From positions 1-64,000 of the IMG/VR virus record IMGVR_UViG_3300046532_001566: a stretch of DNA of 64,000 bases; one strand, given 5' to 3'. This DNA is from a virus. A model generated the notes under the pieces. The model saw only the letters and a program-made list of their open reading frames with translations. It did not search any database and was not told the DNA's origin. The translations under genes and the position numbers were made by a program. The stretch's first letter is position 1. Each line of letters opens with the position of its first letter. Shown one piece after another: positions 24,691-32,475 of the stretch.

Positions 24691-24987
24691 TTATACAGTA
24701 ATACCAAGTCCCTGTGCCTTATAGGCCAAGGCAACCATACGCCTAGAAGGTGTGCCATGTGTATATTCAGTAACAGCAACACCGTTTCCGGCTGTACGTT
24801 GGTTTGCATAGATAGCATAACCACGTTGGCGAATGTTCGATACAGTCGCGGTAGGATTTGCAATACCAAATCGCTTCTTAATTGCTGATTTAGTAAGAGC
24901 TTGCTTCTCTAGCACTAGTGCGTGAAAGAGCTTGCCTTGTTTTGTCTTAAGGTCGAAAGCCTTAATTGACTGGGTAGTTTTTGACAT
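24691..24987 (-). CDS. Small winged-helix-like DNA-binding protein
   Basis: A 98-residue basic protein. LFHALVLEKQALTKSAIKKR, then ANPTATVSNIRQRGY near residues 45-60, reads as helix-turn-helix with a recognition helix and a wing (AIYANQRT). This suggests a sequence-specific regulator or nucleoid protein. It has its own strong promoter (25038-25067) and terminator, so it is a single-gene early unit. Confidence 0.65.
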   Translation of the reverse strand: MSKTTQSIKAFDLKTKQGKLFHALVLEKQALTKSAIKKRFGIANPTATVSNIRQRGYAIYANQRTAGNGVAVTEYTHGTPSRRMVALAYKAQGLGITV

Positions 24988-25037
24988 AAATTTTCCTTTA
25001 TCAAAAGTAGTTAAAAGTTCGTTTTAACTATGTTACT

Positions 25038-25067
25038 ATTATAACACATCATTGGTGTTGAAGTCAA
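25038..25067 (-). promoter_or_regulatory. Sigma-70 promoter (early)
   Basis: -35 TTGACT, 18-bp spacer, -10 TATAAT on the minus strand, 50 bp upstream of the winged-helix gene. Confidence 0.83.
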
Positions 25068-25070
25068 CCT

Positions 25071-26129
25071 CTATTTTAGCCATTTTGCAATAGAATTGTC
25101 CGGATTGTAAAATAACGCTGAATCAAAATCTTTAAAATTAATACGGTTCATATCTGTATCAATTGCACTAGCACTTTGGTGACCAAAATACAATGTAGTT
25201 GACTGGTGTTTGATTTTGTAATCATAATAACTTTGATCCTTAGTGTAATCAAATATAATATCTTTGGGAACCAATTTTAAAGTTTCTTGAGAAGTTAAAT
25301 TTGGTTTATGATTTACACTCCAATTTTGAAAATCATAAGAACTAAAGAAAGTTTGAAGCACATTACCTTTTGCAATCCTAGGCAAGAATTTAACTCCAAT
25401 CATTTGCCATTTAAAATTAAAATTGTGCCACCAACACCAGTCAAACATAGTGCTTATAGGTCTAGGTGAAAACTTGGTAGTTTGGTGGTAAATTTCATAG
25501 ATGCATTTATGAGTGTCTGAATCAGAAAGGCCCATAAACTCAAATACTCTAACAGTATTTTCATATGAATATGGTTCAAGTAATAAATCACGTTGTTGTC
25601 CTCTTAACAAAATATTTGCAAATGGAGAACCAAATAATTGATCAGCATGTTCAGAATTTACTATAGTTCCAGGTAAAACTCCTGCACTTGCTTTTAACAT
25701 GAATTCTTCAGTAGCCATTATATTAAACTTACCTAAGATAAATTTATTGTAAAATAATGCATATTCTCTTACACTATCTTTATTGCATATAATAGTAATA
25801 TTATCTAGTGGTACGTCTGCTTGTAAAAATGAGACTACAGAACATGTACTGTCTATTCCTCCTGACCAAAGTAAATATATTTTATCATTTATATTAACTA
25901 ACTCTTTGGCCCTATTAACGCAACACTCTTCAAAGGAAATTGCACTAGTATTAAAGTTAGGTAATTCATATTCTGGTAGTAGTTTGGTATGATAATAGAA
26001 GTCAACAGTTTTAGTACGATCTATCAGAAATGCATTTGAATCATATTTCCACATATTATCGTATATAATGAGGTCGGCAGGAGAATTATTAGTTATAACC
26101 CGTTGGCCCTGATGATATATTAATTGCAT
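25071..26129 (-). CDS. Asparagine-synthetase-like PP-loop enzyme (paralog 5)
   Basis: A 352-residue protein with SGGIDST at residues 89-95. SEHADQLFGSP near residue 160 is the second motif, with His for the usual Gly. DSVREYALFYNKFILGK and DWCWWHNFNFKWQ match the other paralogs. The N-terminal 85 residues are a small domain unlike a glutaminase. It overlaps its partner gene and is clearly a sister of paralog 6, so the pair arose by duplication. Substrate unknown. Confidence 0.85.
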   Translation of the reverse strand: MQLIYHQGQRVITNNSPADLIIYDNMWKYDSNAFLIDRTKTVDFYYHTKLLPEYELPNFNTSAISFEECCVNRAKELVNINDKIYLLWSGGIDSTCSVVSFLQADVPLDNITIICNKDSVREYALFYNKFILGKFNIMATEEFMLKASAGVLPGTIVNSEHADQLFGSPFANILLRGQQRDLLLEPYSYENTVRVFEFMGLSDSDTHKCIYEIYHQTTKFSPRPISTMFDWCWWHNFNFKWQMIGVKFLPRIAKGNVLQTFFSSYDFQNWSVNHKPNLTSQETLKLVPKDIIFDYTKDQSYYDYKIKHQSTTLYFGHQSASAIDTDMNRINFKDFDSALFYNPDNSIAKWLK

Positions 26130-26851
26130 TACATTCCTGATCGTAATTTAAATTCTGCTAATGCTATTGTTTCTTGCATAAGACTTTGGTCGCTAAAATC
26201 TAATGAGTTTACATGTGATATAAACCATTTCCAATACGCATGTAAACGCATAATTGTAATATTTGTAGAACTTACCACCATTTTACATTCTTGGTATGCT
26301 TGTTTAACTGGAAGGCCGGCTGAAATTGCCCAGGCTTCTAAACCAGGTGTATAATAATTGTTCTCAGGAATACATTTGTCAATTTCTGTAGTCATATAAG
26401 GAATAAACACATCATCAACAGTACTATGTACTACCCTGCCAGCATATCGTTCTAATTTTGTTTCAATTGAAGCTAATACATGCTGACGTCTATTTGCTAA
26501 TTGTCTAGATACATTAAATTGTTCTGTAACATTATCCATTTTTTCTATATCAAAAATAATTTCTTGCTCAGGAACTACTTTTGCTACGCTTAATTCTGCT
26601 GACGGAATAGCATATCCTTTTTCTGAACCAGATGTTGTTAATATATAATTATTAGTTGAGCTTCTGTTATAATTTCTTATAATTTCATTGTGCTTTCCAG
26701 GAAGTTGTGCTACCATTAAAGACGAATTTGGTATGCCTTCTGCTAATGCGTTAATAACTGCTGGGCTAACTGAAACTGTTAGTATTCCAAATGTTTGTTG
26801 ATCTACTAACATTGAGGATATATTTGCTTTTTTTGAAAATGTATCAAGCAT
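26129..26851 (-). CDS. Partner protein of PP-loop enzyme
   Basis: A 240-residue protein. The N-terminal domain has FGILTVSVSPAVINALAEG. The C-terminal helical part has VFIPYMTTEIDKCIPENNYY, then LEAWAISAGLPVKQAYQECK and RLHAYWKWFISHVNS. The same blocks, in the same order, occur in 27893-28540 and more weakly in 16854-17552. No known family. It overlaps paralog 6's gene by 8 bp and paralog 5's by 1 bp. Confidence 0.7.
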   Translation of the reverse strand: MLDTFSKKANISSMLVDQQTFGILTVSVSPAVINALAEGIPNSSLMVAQLPGKHNEIIRNYNRSSTNNYILTTSGSEKGYAIPSAELSVAKVVPEQEIIFDIEKMDNVTEQFNVSRQLANRRQHVLASIETKLERYAGRVVHSTVDDVFIPYMTTEIDKCIPENNYYTPGLEAWAISAGLPVKQAYQECKMVVSSTNITIMRLHAYWKWFISHVNSLDFSDQSLMQETIALAEFKLRSGM

Positions 26852-27896
26852 TAATTAATCTCCTTAAAGTATTATCTGCATTGTAGTAATCTATTAAATT
26901 TAGATCTCTTACAGGAATTCTATCCCATTTCTCGGTTAAACCTGCAGGTGAAGATAGGCTGTAATATAATGTAGATGAAGCAAACTTCTCTTTAGTTTTC
27001 CAATAGTTTCCATCTAATGTATAATCTAATATAATCTCTTTAAATTCTGATTTTAAGTTTAAAACATTACCTGTTTGCTGTATGCTAGTATTTTGAAAAT
27101 CATTACTAGAGTAAAAAGTAATAAGTTTAGTTGGATCTGCCATTCTAACTGCTAATTTCATAGCTATTGTTTGCCATTTAAAATTAAATCCGTGCCACCA
27201 ACACAGATCCCACATAGTCTTAATAGGCCTTGGACTTTTTTCAATAGTCATATTGTAGATATTAATTAATATATCAATATGATATATTGGTACTCCTGCA
27301 CTTAGTAAGAATTTCTCAAAATTTTCATCATTATAAGGAAGCCCTAACATTGTTCTTCCTAGTTTCTTAACAACCAAGTCTGAAATTGGTGATCCTACTA
27401 GCTGATCAGCATGTTCAGCTGATATTAACAATCCGTTAAATAAATTAGACTGACCTACTAATAGCATTAATTCCTCTGTTGCTAATATTTGATAGGAAGG
27501 TAATATATTGGTTTTATAAAACCGAGGATACTCTTTAACAGAATCTTGATTCAGTACAACTACTATTTGATCATTAGGTGCATGTTTCATAAAAGAAATA
27601 AGCATTAACGTACTATCAATGCCGCCGCTCCACATTACATATAATTTTTCTCCAGTCTTAACAAGTTCTTTAACCCTGTTGTCTGCACACTCTTGCCAAG
27701 ATAAAGGTGTTGTTGTCGTTGTTAGCATTGGAAATATATTGTTTTCTGAAAACGGAAAAGATATTGTATCTGTTCTATCTACTAAGAAGGCATCTGCATC
27801 AATGTTAAACAAAGAACGAAATAACGTAATATCTTTATAATCATCATATATGTTAGAGTGTTTTAATTCAGTACTAAAGACATAATTTAATTTCAT
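26844..27896 (-). CDS. Asparagine-synthetase-like PP-loop enzyme (paralog 6)
   Basis: A 350-residue protein with SGGIDST at residues 90-96, SAEHADQLVGSP near residue 161, DSVKEYPRFYKTNILP and DLCWWHGFNFKWQ. Closest to paralog 5 along its length. Preceded and followed by partner genes, both overlapping, so this is a partner-PP-partner-PP tandem duplication. No glutaminase domain. Confidence 0.85.
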   Translation of the reverse strand: MKLNYVFSTELKHSNIYDDYKDITLFRSLFNIDADAFLVDRTDTISFPFSENNIFPMLTTTTTPLSWQECADNRVKELVKTGEKLYVMWSGGIDSTLMLISFMKHAPNDQIVVVLNQDSVKEYPRFYKTNILPSYQILATEELMLLVGQSNLFNGLLISAEHADQLVGSPISDLVVKKLGRTMLGLPYNDENFEKFLLSAGVPIYHIDILINIYNMTIEKSPRPIKTMWDLCWWHGFNFKWQTIAMKLAVRMADPTKLITFYSSNDFQNTSIQQTGNVLNLKSEFKEIILDYTLDGNYWKTKEKFASSTLYYSLSSPAGLTEKWDRIPVRDLNLIDYYNADNTLRRLINA

Positions 27897-28540
27897 AAAT
27901 GCACCTTGTTAGTCCAGGTGCTGTGTGCTTCTCTTATTGTAGACAATTCTTCCTTTACCTCAGTAGCTAACATACCAAATGCAGTTTTTATATCAACACC
28001 TCGTATTTTAGCCCAATCTTTTATAATATCAGTATATTCATCATTTTTATAATCACATTTCTCAAGTTCTCTTTTTATAAAAGGTAAAAATATAGCATCT
28101 CCCATAAAACGTTTATCTTGGGCACTATCGGCTATTAGTTTTGTTTCATTAATTCTATATTCGTATCTTAATTTAAATGCAAAATGCCGTGCTTCTATCC
28201 ATTCTGGAGTAATGTCGTCTAGGTCCATTTCTTCTATACCATATATTCCTGGACCTTTAGTTGTTTTTACTATTTTTCCAAGGTTTGCAGTAGATGACGG
28301 CATTAGGCTGTTATGTGCTTTTACTAAAATAAAATTTGCATCTTCATTAAATTTTTCATGCATTCCTATAAGATTTAATATTTCGGCATTAGTTGATTCA
28401 ATTATCATTAATTCTGCATTAGGTATAGTATAACAAATTGCATTTGATAAACTTACTGAATTACATAGAGTTAAAATTCCGTTGGTTACCGAATCTACTA
28501 CTAGAAATTTATTATTCTTTAATGCATATGTTGATAGCAT
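27893..28540 (-). CDS. Partner protein of PP-loop enzyme
   Basis: A 215-residue protein. N-terminal strands FLVVDS and NGILTLCNS, then IFLPFIKRELEKCDYKNDEY, IIKDWAKIRGVDIKTAF and TIREAHSTWTNKV. These line up with the same elements in 26129-26851. First gene of this PP-loop cluster. Function unknown; the constant pairing suggests a subunit or a substrate-presenting protein. Confidence 0.7.
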   Translation of the reverse strand: MLSTYALKNNKFLVVDSVTNGILTLCNSVSLSNAICYTIPNAELMIIESTNAEILNLIGMHEKFNEDANFILVKAHNSLMPSSTANLGKIVKTTKGPGIYGIEEMDLDDITPEWIEARHFAFKLRYEYRINETKLIADSAQDKRFMGDAIFLPFIKRELEKCDYKNDEYTDIIKDWAKIRGVDIKTAFGMLATEVKEELSTIREAHSTWTNKVHL

Positions 28541-28560
28541 AACAATATATAGTGCAATAA

Positions 28561-28587
28561 AAAAATAGAGTCTAACCGTAGGACTCT
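28561..28587 (-). terminator. Rho-independent terminator
   Basis: On the minus strand: stem AGAGTC with GACTCT, loop of 9, followed by a T-rich run (TATTTTTTT). It ends the unit containing 28705-28983 and 28572-28748, ahead of the PP-loop cluster. Confidence 0.7.
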
Positions 28588-28748
28588 GCGGGTTTATTTG
28601 GTAACCACCCCTTTAATAGTGCTGATTTTATTGTAATCGGAATGTCAGCTACCGTCGGTTTCTCTGCTAATCTACTAAAGATGGCACAGGCTGTTTGACC
28701 AGGATTACCTCTTATTAATAAAGTTGTAAAACTGCTCGGCTGTGTCAA
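28572..28748 (-). CDS. Small protein, 58 aa, TTG start or frameshift product
   Basis: An open frame that runs past the end of 28705-28983 in the +1 frame, with coherent sequence: NPGQTACAIFSRLAEKPTVA, then ALLKGWLPNKPAESYG. No ATG exists in frame. A TTG at 28748 has AGGAG twelve bases upstream. The other option is a +1 shift on the end of the gene above (AGG TAA). The frame stops within the terminator loop, as real genes often do. Confidence 0.5.
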   Translation of the reverse strand: MTQPSSFTTLLIRGNPGQTACAIFSRLAEKPTVADIPITIKSALLKGWLPNKPAESYG

Positions 28749-28983
28749 GAATTGCGGATACTCCTGGTACTTCTGGAAGTACCGTTGTCGAAATTACTTC
28801 GCCATTTTCTGCACGAACTGTAGTTTGTTCCCAGGCGCCAAACTTAGCATGAAAGTCGTTCCATTCATGGGCATTGGCCATTTCTAAAACCTGTGTACGG
28901 ATTTCATAGCCATTTTTATTAAATGACATTTTAGGAATTGATGCAGAAATTGCATCATTAAGGTTCTTGATTGTATCAGACAT
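28705..28983 (-). CDS. Hypothetical protein, 92 aa
   Basis: Soluble and mixed-charge, with no family recognised. AAGGAG precedes the ATG. The C-terminus (LDTAEQFYNFINKR) is helical. Its last codons overlap the +1 frame described at 28572-28748, which may be its extension. Confidence 0.65.
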   Translation of the reverse strand: MSDTIKNLNDAISASIPKMSFNKNGYEIRTQVLEMANAHEWNDFHAKFGAWEQTTVRAENGEVISTTVLPEVPGVSAILDTAEQFYNFINKR

Positions 28984-29042
28984 ATTATGTCTCCTTCTGT
29001 GTGTGTGTTTTGTAACTTAATTAGTTACACATATAATTAGTT

Positions 29043-29813
29043 TTAATTATCGTTTAGATTAACCCTAAATGCTATTCTAACAGGCATCCCGTCGGAATCC
29101 GGTGCGTTCTTAAAACTTATATGATTCTGATCATGTCTATATACAATTATTCTACCAGGTTTGTGGCCAACAATCTGTTCCGGGAATCCTATGGGATAAC
29201 CACCTTTAGGATGAACTTCGCCGTCGTCTTGTTTGTCGCTATAAAAAACATATTCGGCGCCCCAACTTGGCAACCATTTTGAATTAGTAACAAACAATAC
29301 AGTTGCATAATTATTTTTATCAATATAACCAGGACCACTATCTTTATGGATATATCCAGGATTGTGATTTCTTATCTGTTGGACTCTTTTTGAACCTGAT
29401 GACTTTGCATTCATATAACATGTCCAACCTTTAATGGTATTATCATACTCGTATTTGTCAAAGAAATTCTTACCGTCACTATAAGAGGTTCGTATACTTT
29501 TAAGTCCGCCAATGTCTTCAGGTATGCCATCTATATTTGCTTTGCCTCCTAGTACTTTATCGTTTATATCTTGAAACAAATTATAAATTAATGGATGCCT
29601 AGTTTTCACCATATCAGTACTATTGCCAAACGGGTGTCGTATTATGCCTCGTTCTCCTTCTCCTAATTCAGTGTTTAAAGGATCTAGTGTAGCATCATAA
29701 TCGTTTAAATGACGTAATGCACTATACCAAGTATGATTACATGCATATTCATGAACTTCATTTTGCATTTCCTTACTAATTAATCCATCATACACATTAA
29801 TAACTTTTTCCAT
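29043..29813 (-). CDS. Predicted 2OG-Fe(II) oxygenase (prolyl-hydroxylase-like)
   Basis: A 256-residue protein. GYIHKDSGPG near residue 150 (HxD), then GAEYVFYSD, HKPGRIIVYRHDQNHISF near 220 (distal His) and MPVRIAFRVNL (Arg). This matches prolyl-4-hydroxylase-like dioxygenases; WGAEYVFYSD is the strand pair common to that family. AAGGAGAT precedes the ATG. It lies right behind the tmRNA and may be on the same transcript. Confidence 0.75.
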   Translation of the reverse strand: MEKVINVYDGLISKEMQNEVHEYACNHTWYSALRHLNDYDATLDPLNTELGEGERGIIRHPFGNSTDMVKTRHPLIYNLFQDINDKVLGGKANIDGIPEDIGGLKSIRTSYSDGKNFFDKYEYDNTIKGWTCYMNAKSSGSKRVQQIRNHNPGYIHKDSGPGYIDKNNYATVLFVTNSKWLPSWGAEYVFYSDKQDDGEVHPKGGYPIGFPEQIVGHKPGRIIVYRHDQNHISFKNAPDSDGMPVRIAFRVNLNDN

Positions 29814-29849
29814 ATTTTTGTATCTCCTTAATTAATACATAGTAATTAA

Positions 29850-30110
29850 ATGGCACTTCTGTTTCTAGGCAGTTCCCGCCCAGAGCAATTATGCCGCTAG
29901 GGCAAAATCCTCAGATGCAAAATTATCGTTTGCAATTATCGTTTTGTTCGCGTTAACCGAGCTTACATCCGGACAACTCCACATTCCTACTACTTGCCAG
30001 TCGATCCTATTTCGCCCCCATCATAAGCACTCTCAGTAAAAGTGTTTATGGTGGAGGCGCTGGGTACTGCCCCCAGGTCCTGTGCAACGTTTGTTATGCT
30101 TCAACATTGT
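29850..30110 (-). ncRNA. ssrA: Circularly permuted two-piece tmRNA
   Basis: The minus-strand order is acceptor piece, spacer, coding piece, as in alphaproteobacteria. The acceptor piece ends CGCCTCC-A-CCA at 30049; its T-arm is CTGGG-GGCAGTA-CCCAG. The coding piece starts GGGGGCG at 30019 and pairs with CGCCTCC over 7 bp (one G-U). The tag frame (29933-29889) reads ANDNFASEDFALAA then TAA. After it, TGCCTAG can pair back with CTAGCGGCA. The spacer (30020-30048) folds into a hairpin that would be cut out. It frees stalled ribosomes and tags their products for proteolysis. Outer ends are approximate. Confidence 0.93.
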
Positions 30111-30116
30111 ATACTA

Positions 30117-30145
30117 TTTATAGCACTATACTGCCTTAGAGTCAA
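30117..30145 (-). promoter_or_regulatory. Sigma-70 promoter of the tmRNA
   Basis: -35 TTGACT, 17-bp spacer, -10 TATAAA on the minus strand. The -10 also forms TATAAATA (30115-30122), so a second, late use of the same site is possible. Confidence 0.82.
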
Positions 30146-30185
30146 CCTTTATTTCTTCTTTTACGTCCGGAAATACTGGTCAAAA

Positions 30186-30210
30186 GAAAAGACGCACTAG
30201 GCGCCTTTTC
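30186..30210 (-). terminator. Hairpin terminator
   Basis: GAAAAGGCGC pairs with GCGTCTTTTC (one G-U, loop of 5), followed by TTTTG on the minus strand. It lies just after the DctP-like gene at 30232 and before the tmRNA promoter. Confidence 0.7.
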
Positions 30211-30231
30211 AATATTAGTTGTAAAAAGAAT

Positions 30232-31170
30232 TTACTTAAGATCTTGGATCTTTTTAACTGTTCCCATTAGCTCAGGAAACATGTCATATACATGTGCTGT
30301 AGCTTCTTTGAAACGAGCTCTTTCTTCTTGTGACATTCTACGAACTTCAATGCCATCGCTTTCAGCTTTAGCTTGTGTAAGTGCAACGTCTTCAATACTA
30401 ATTACACGTTCGTAATTAGCGGCTACTTTAGCGGCGTCTGCAACAATACCTTGTAGTTCTTCACCTAAATCTGCCCAAAAGTCCTGGTTGATTAAGATGC
30501 TTGTTAGGAACAATGAGTGTTCTGTGTGGTTAATAACCTTAGAAACTTTGTCCTGTCCTAGAGCATAGATACGTGGGTAAGTAGACTCACCTACTTGAAT
30601 ATCTTTGTCTTGGATTGCGTCTGTCATTTCTTCAAGTTCCATAGGAACTACGTCTGCACCAACTGCTTTGAAAGTCTCAATAGCAACAGGTGAGAATGAA
30701 GTACGAAGTTTTAGACCTCTTAGATCTTCAATTCTTGAAACTTCTTCTTGTCCTGGAATAATTCTAAATCCACCGGAATATGTAAAGGCAAGACCTTTAA
30801 CTCCAGCTGACTGAGAAAGTCCTGCTAGTAGTGATTCACCAATTGGGCCTTCGAACACTCTAGTTGCGTGGTCATGAGACTCAAATAGGAATGGCATATC
30901 TAATGCACGGAATTCGTGATCATATTCGCCAATATCTACTGTGTAAGTTTGTGACATTTCAATGTCACCTCTGTTAATCATATCAACAAGTTCGTGCTTA
31001 GTAACAACGATACCGTTATTATACTTTGCAGAATACTCATTCATTGTCATAACTTCAATATCTAAAGCTCCGTTTGCTCTTGCATTAACTTCAGATGCAA
31101 AAACTTTTGCGGCTCTTAAAAACAATTCGATAGGCTCGTGTGCGAGTACCCATTTAATATTCTTTGTCAT
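30232..31170 (-). CDS. DctP-family protein without signal peptide (A)
   Basis: A 312-residue protein from the ATG at 31170 (AAGGAG upstream; the frame opens earlier without support). The whole TRAP solute-binding fold is present: FRALDMPFLFESHDHATRVF near residue 85, FTYSGGFRIIPG near 128, IEDLRGLKLRTS near 146, and HSLFLTSILINQDFW near 205. But the N-terminus is MTKNIKWVLAHEP, with no export signal, so the protein stays in the cytoplasm. It is a paralog of 34846-35952. Possibly a cytoplasmic metabolite binder; role unknown. Confidence 0.78.
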   Translation of the reverse strand: MTKNIKWVLAHEPIELFLRAAKVFASEVNARANGALDIEVMTMNEYSAKYNNGIVVTKHELVDMINRGDIEMSQTYTVDIGEYDHEFRALDMPFLFESHDHATRVFEGPIGESLLAGLSQSAGVKGLAFTYSGGFRIIPGQEEVSRIEDLRGLKLRTSFSPVAIETFKAVGADVVPMELEEMTDAIQDKDIQVGESTYPRIYALGQDKVSKVINHTEHSLFLTSILINQDFWADLGEELQGIVADAAKVAANYERVISIEDVALTQAKAESDGIEVRRMSQEERARFKEATAHVYDMFPELMGTVKKIQDLK

Positions 31171-31311
31171 TATAGACTCCTTTTTCTTAAGAAAAACAAT
31201 TCTGCTACTGCAAAATTGTAGAAAGTTTTCAGCTTTTTCCGATAAGGTATTAGACTGAATTCTATCCAAGTGTATTTATGCATTTATGACAAATATAGAA
31301 ATAATAGCCAA

Positions 31312-31341
31312 AAAAATAGGATGCATAAGCACCCTATTTTT
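31312..31341. terminator. Bidirectional-type terminator
   Basis: AAAAATAGG pairs with CCTATTTTT, with an inner TGC/GCA pair. The A- and T-tracts flank it on both strands. It lies just behind the TRAP dctP gene. Confidence 0.72.
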
Positions 31342-31361
31342 AACGTTATATGCTTTTAAAC

Positions 31362-32456
31362 TTACTTTTTCTTCCAGTAGTAGTCTGCGGCATAGTTATA
31401 AGGCGTAAATGCTACGTTCTTAAATGGAACTACTTTCCTTGCCCATGCTTTCTGAGAAGCAAGTACTTTTGCAAAATAAGGATCCTTAGCGGCATTTTCT
31501 GCTAACATGATATCAATAGTTTCTAACTCAGCAACCAGAATATCTGCTGGAGTTTTCATAACTCTAATTCCATGCTCTTTAATCATTCTAGCAAGTGCTT
31601 GACCATTCTTTGCTTGAATGTCAGTTAACCACCATAGATATGATTCATAAGAGGCAGAACGAATTGCTGTCTGCTGTTGCTTACTCATTGAACGCCATAC
31701 TTTACCATTAAGTAGTAAATCACCAGTATTTGAGTGCTCATGCAATGAATTCAAGTAGTAGTATTTCCATACTGTAGGAAATCCAAGACGTTCGTCTTCG
31801 AGACCGCCAACAAATTCAGCACAATTAATAACTCCTTTTGCGGCCGCTGCCATGATCTCACCACCTGGCATACCGATAGTCTGCATACCCATTCTAGCAT
31901 ATAATTCTACGTTGGCGCCAGTTTGACGACATTTAAAATTCTTAAGATCTGCTAGATTCTTAATTGGTCGATGGAACCAACCTAATGGCTGATTCTGTGC
32001 TGGCATAACTGGAAAAGGAACAACATCTAATTTAAGTTCATTCTTATAGAAGTCGTTATACAATTCAAGTCCACCACCGTGGAACATCCAACCTAGGAAG
32101 TCGATCCCGTCCATACCGTAAGGTCCACCTAAAGGACTATTAAATAGTGCAAGAGTCTTTGACTTTCCGACCCAGTAATAAGATTGCGTCCATGCACCAT
32201 CTACTGCACCTGACGCTGTAGCATCTAGCACCTTAAAAGAAGGAACTAATGCACCAGACGGTCTGATTTTCATATCAATTTTTCCGTCTGTTAAAATTTT
32301 AACTCTGTCTGCGAGAAAGTTTGCTTGCTCGTTAAAAGTTGAGATTGCTCCAAAACTAGATGCAATCTGTAGTTCTTTGGCATTAACTGTTGCTACTGAA
32401 GCAAACATGCCAAATGACATTGCGGTAGCTAATACCGCTCCGATGAAACGTTTCAT
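31362..32456 (-). CDS. dctP: TRAP transporter periplasmic binding protein
   Basis: A 364-residue protein. Signal peptide to A26 (ends SVATVNA). The mature protein has the DctP fold, with PLGGPYGMDGIDF, GWFHRPIKNLADLKNFKCRQ and MPGGEIMAAAAKGVINCAEF; this last region binds the substrate carboxylate. The pattern is nearer to the 2-oxoacid/TakP-like group than to DctP proper, so the ligand may be a keto acid. The start at 32456 has GGAGA upstream. It follows dctM by 20 bp. Confidence 0.85.
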   Translation of the reverse strand: MKRFIGAVLATAMSFGMFASVATVNAKELQIASSFGAISTFNEQANFLADRVKILTDGKIDMKIRPSGALVPSFKVLDATASGAVDGAWTQSYYWVGKSKTLALFNSPLGGPYGMDGIDFLGWMFHGGGLELYNDFYKNELKLDVVPFPVMPAQNQPLGWFHRPIKNLADLKNFKCRQTGANVELYARMGMQTIGMPGGEIMAAAAKGVINCAEFVGGLEDERLGFPTVWKYYYLNSLHEHSNTGDLLLNGKVWRSMSKQQQTAIRSASYESYLWWLTDIQAKNGQALARMIKEHGIRVMKTPADILVAELETIDIMLAENAAKDPYFAKVLASQKAWARKVVPFKNVAFTPYNYAADYYWKKK

Positions 32457-32475
32457 ATTTTTATTCTCCAAAATA

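Noticed and set aside
16854-28540. Partner proteins as the missing glutaminase domains
   Set aside because: They do not begin with the catalytic Cys and show no class II glutaminase motif.
30115-30122. TATAAATA before the tmRNA as a purely late promoter
   Set aside because: It has TTGACT at a 17-bp distance, so it reads first as a sigma-70 -10. Late use is possible but not required.
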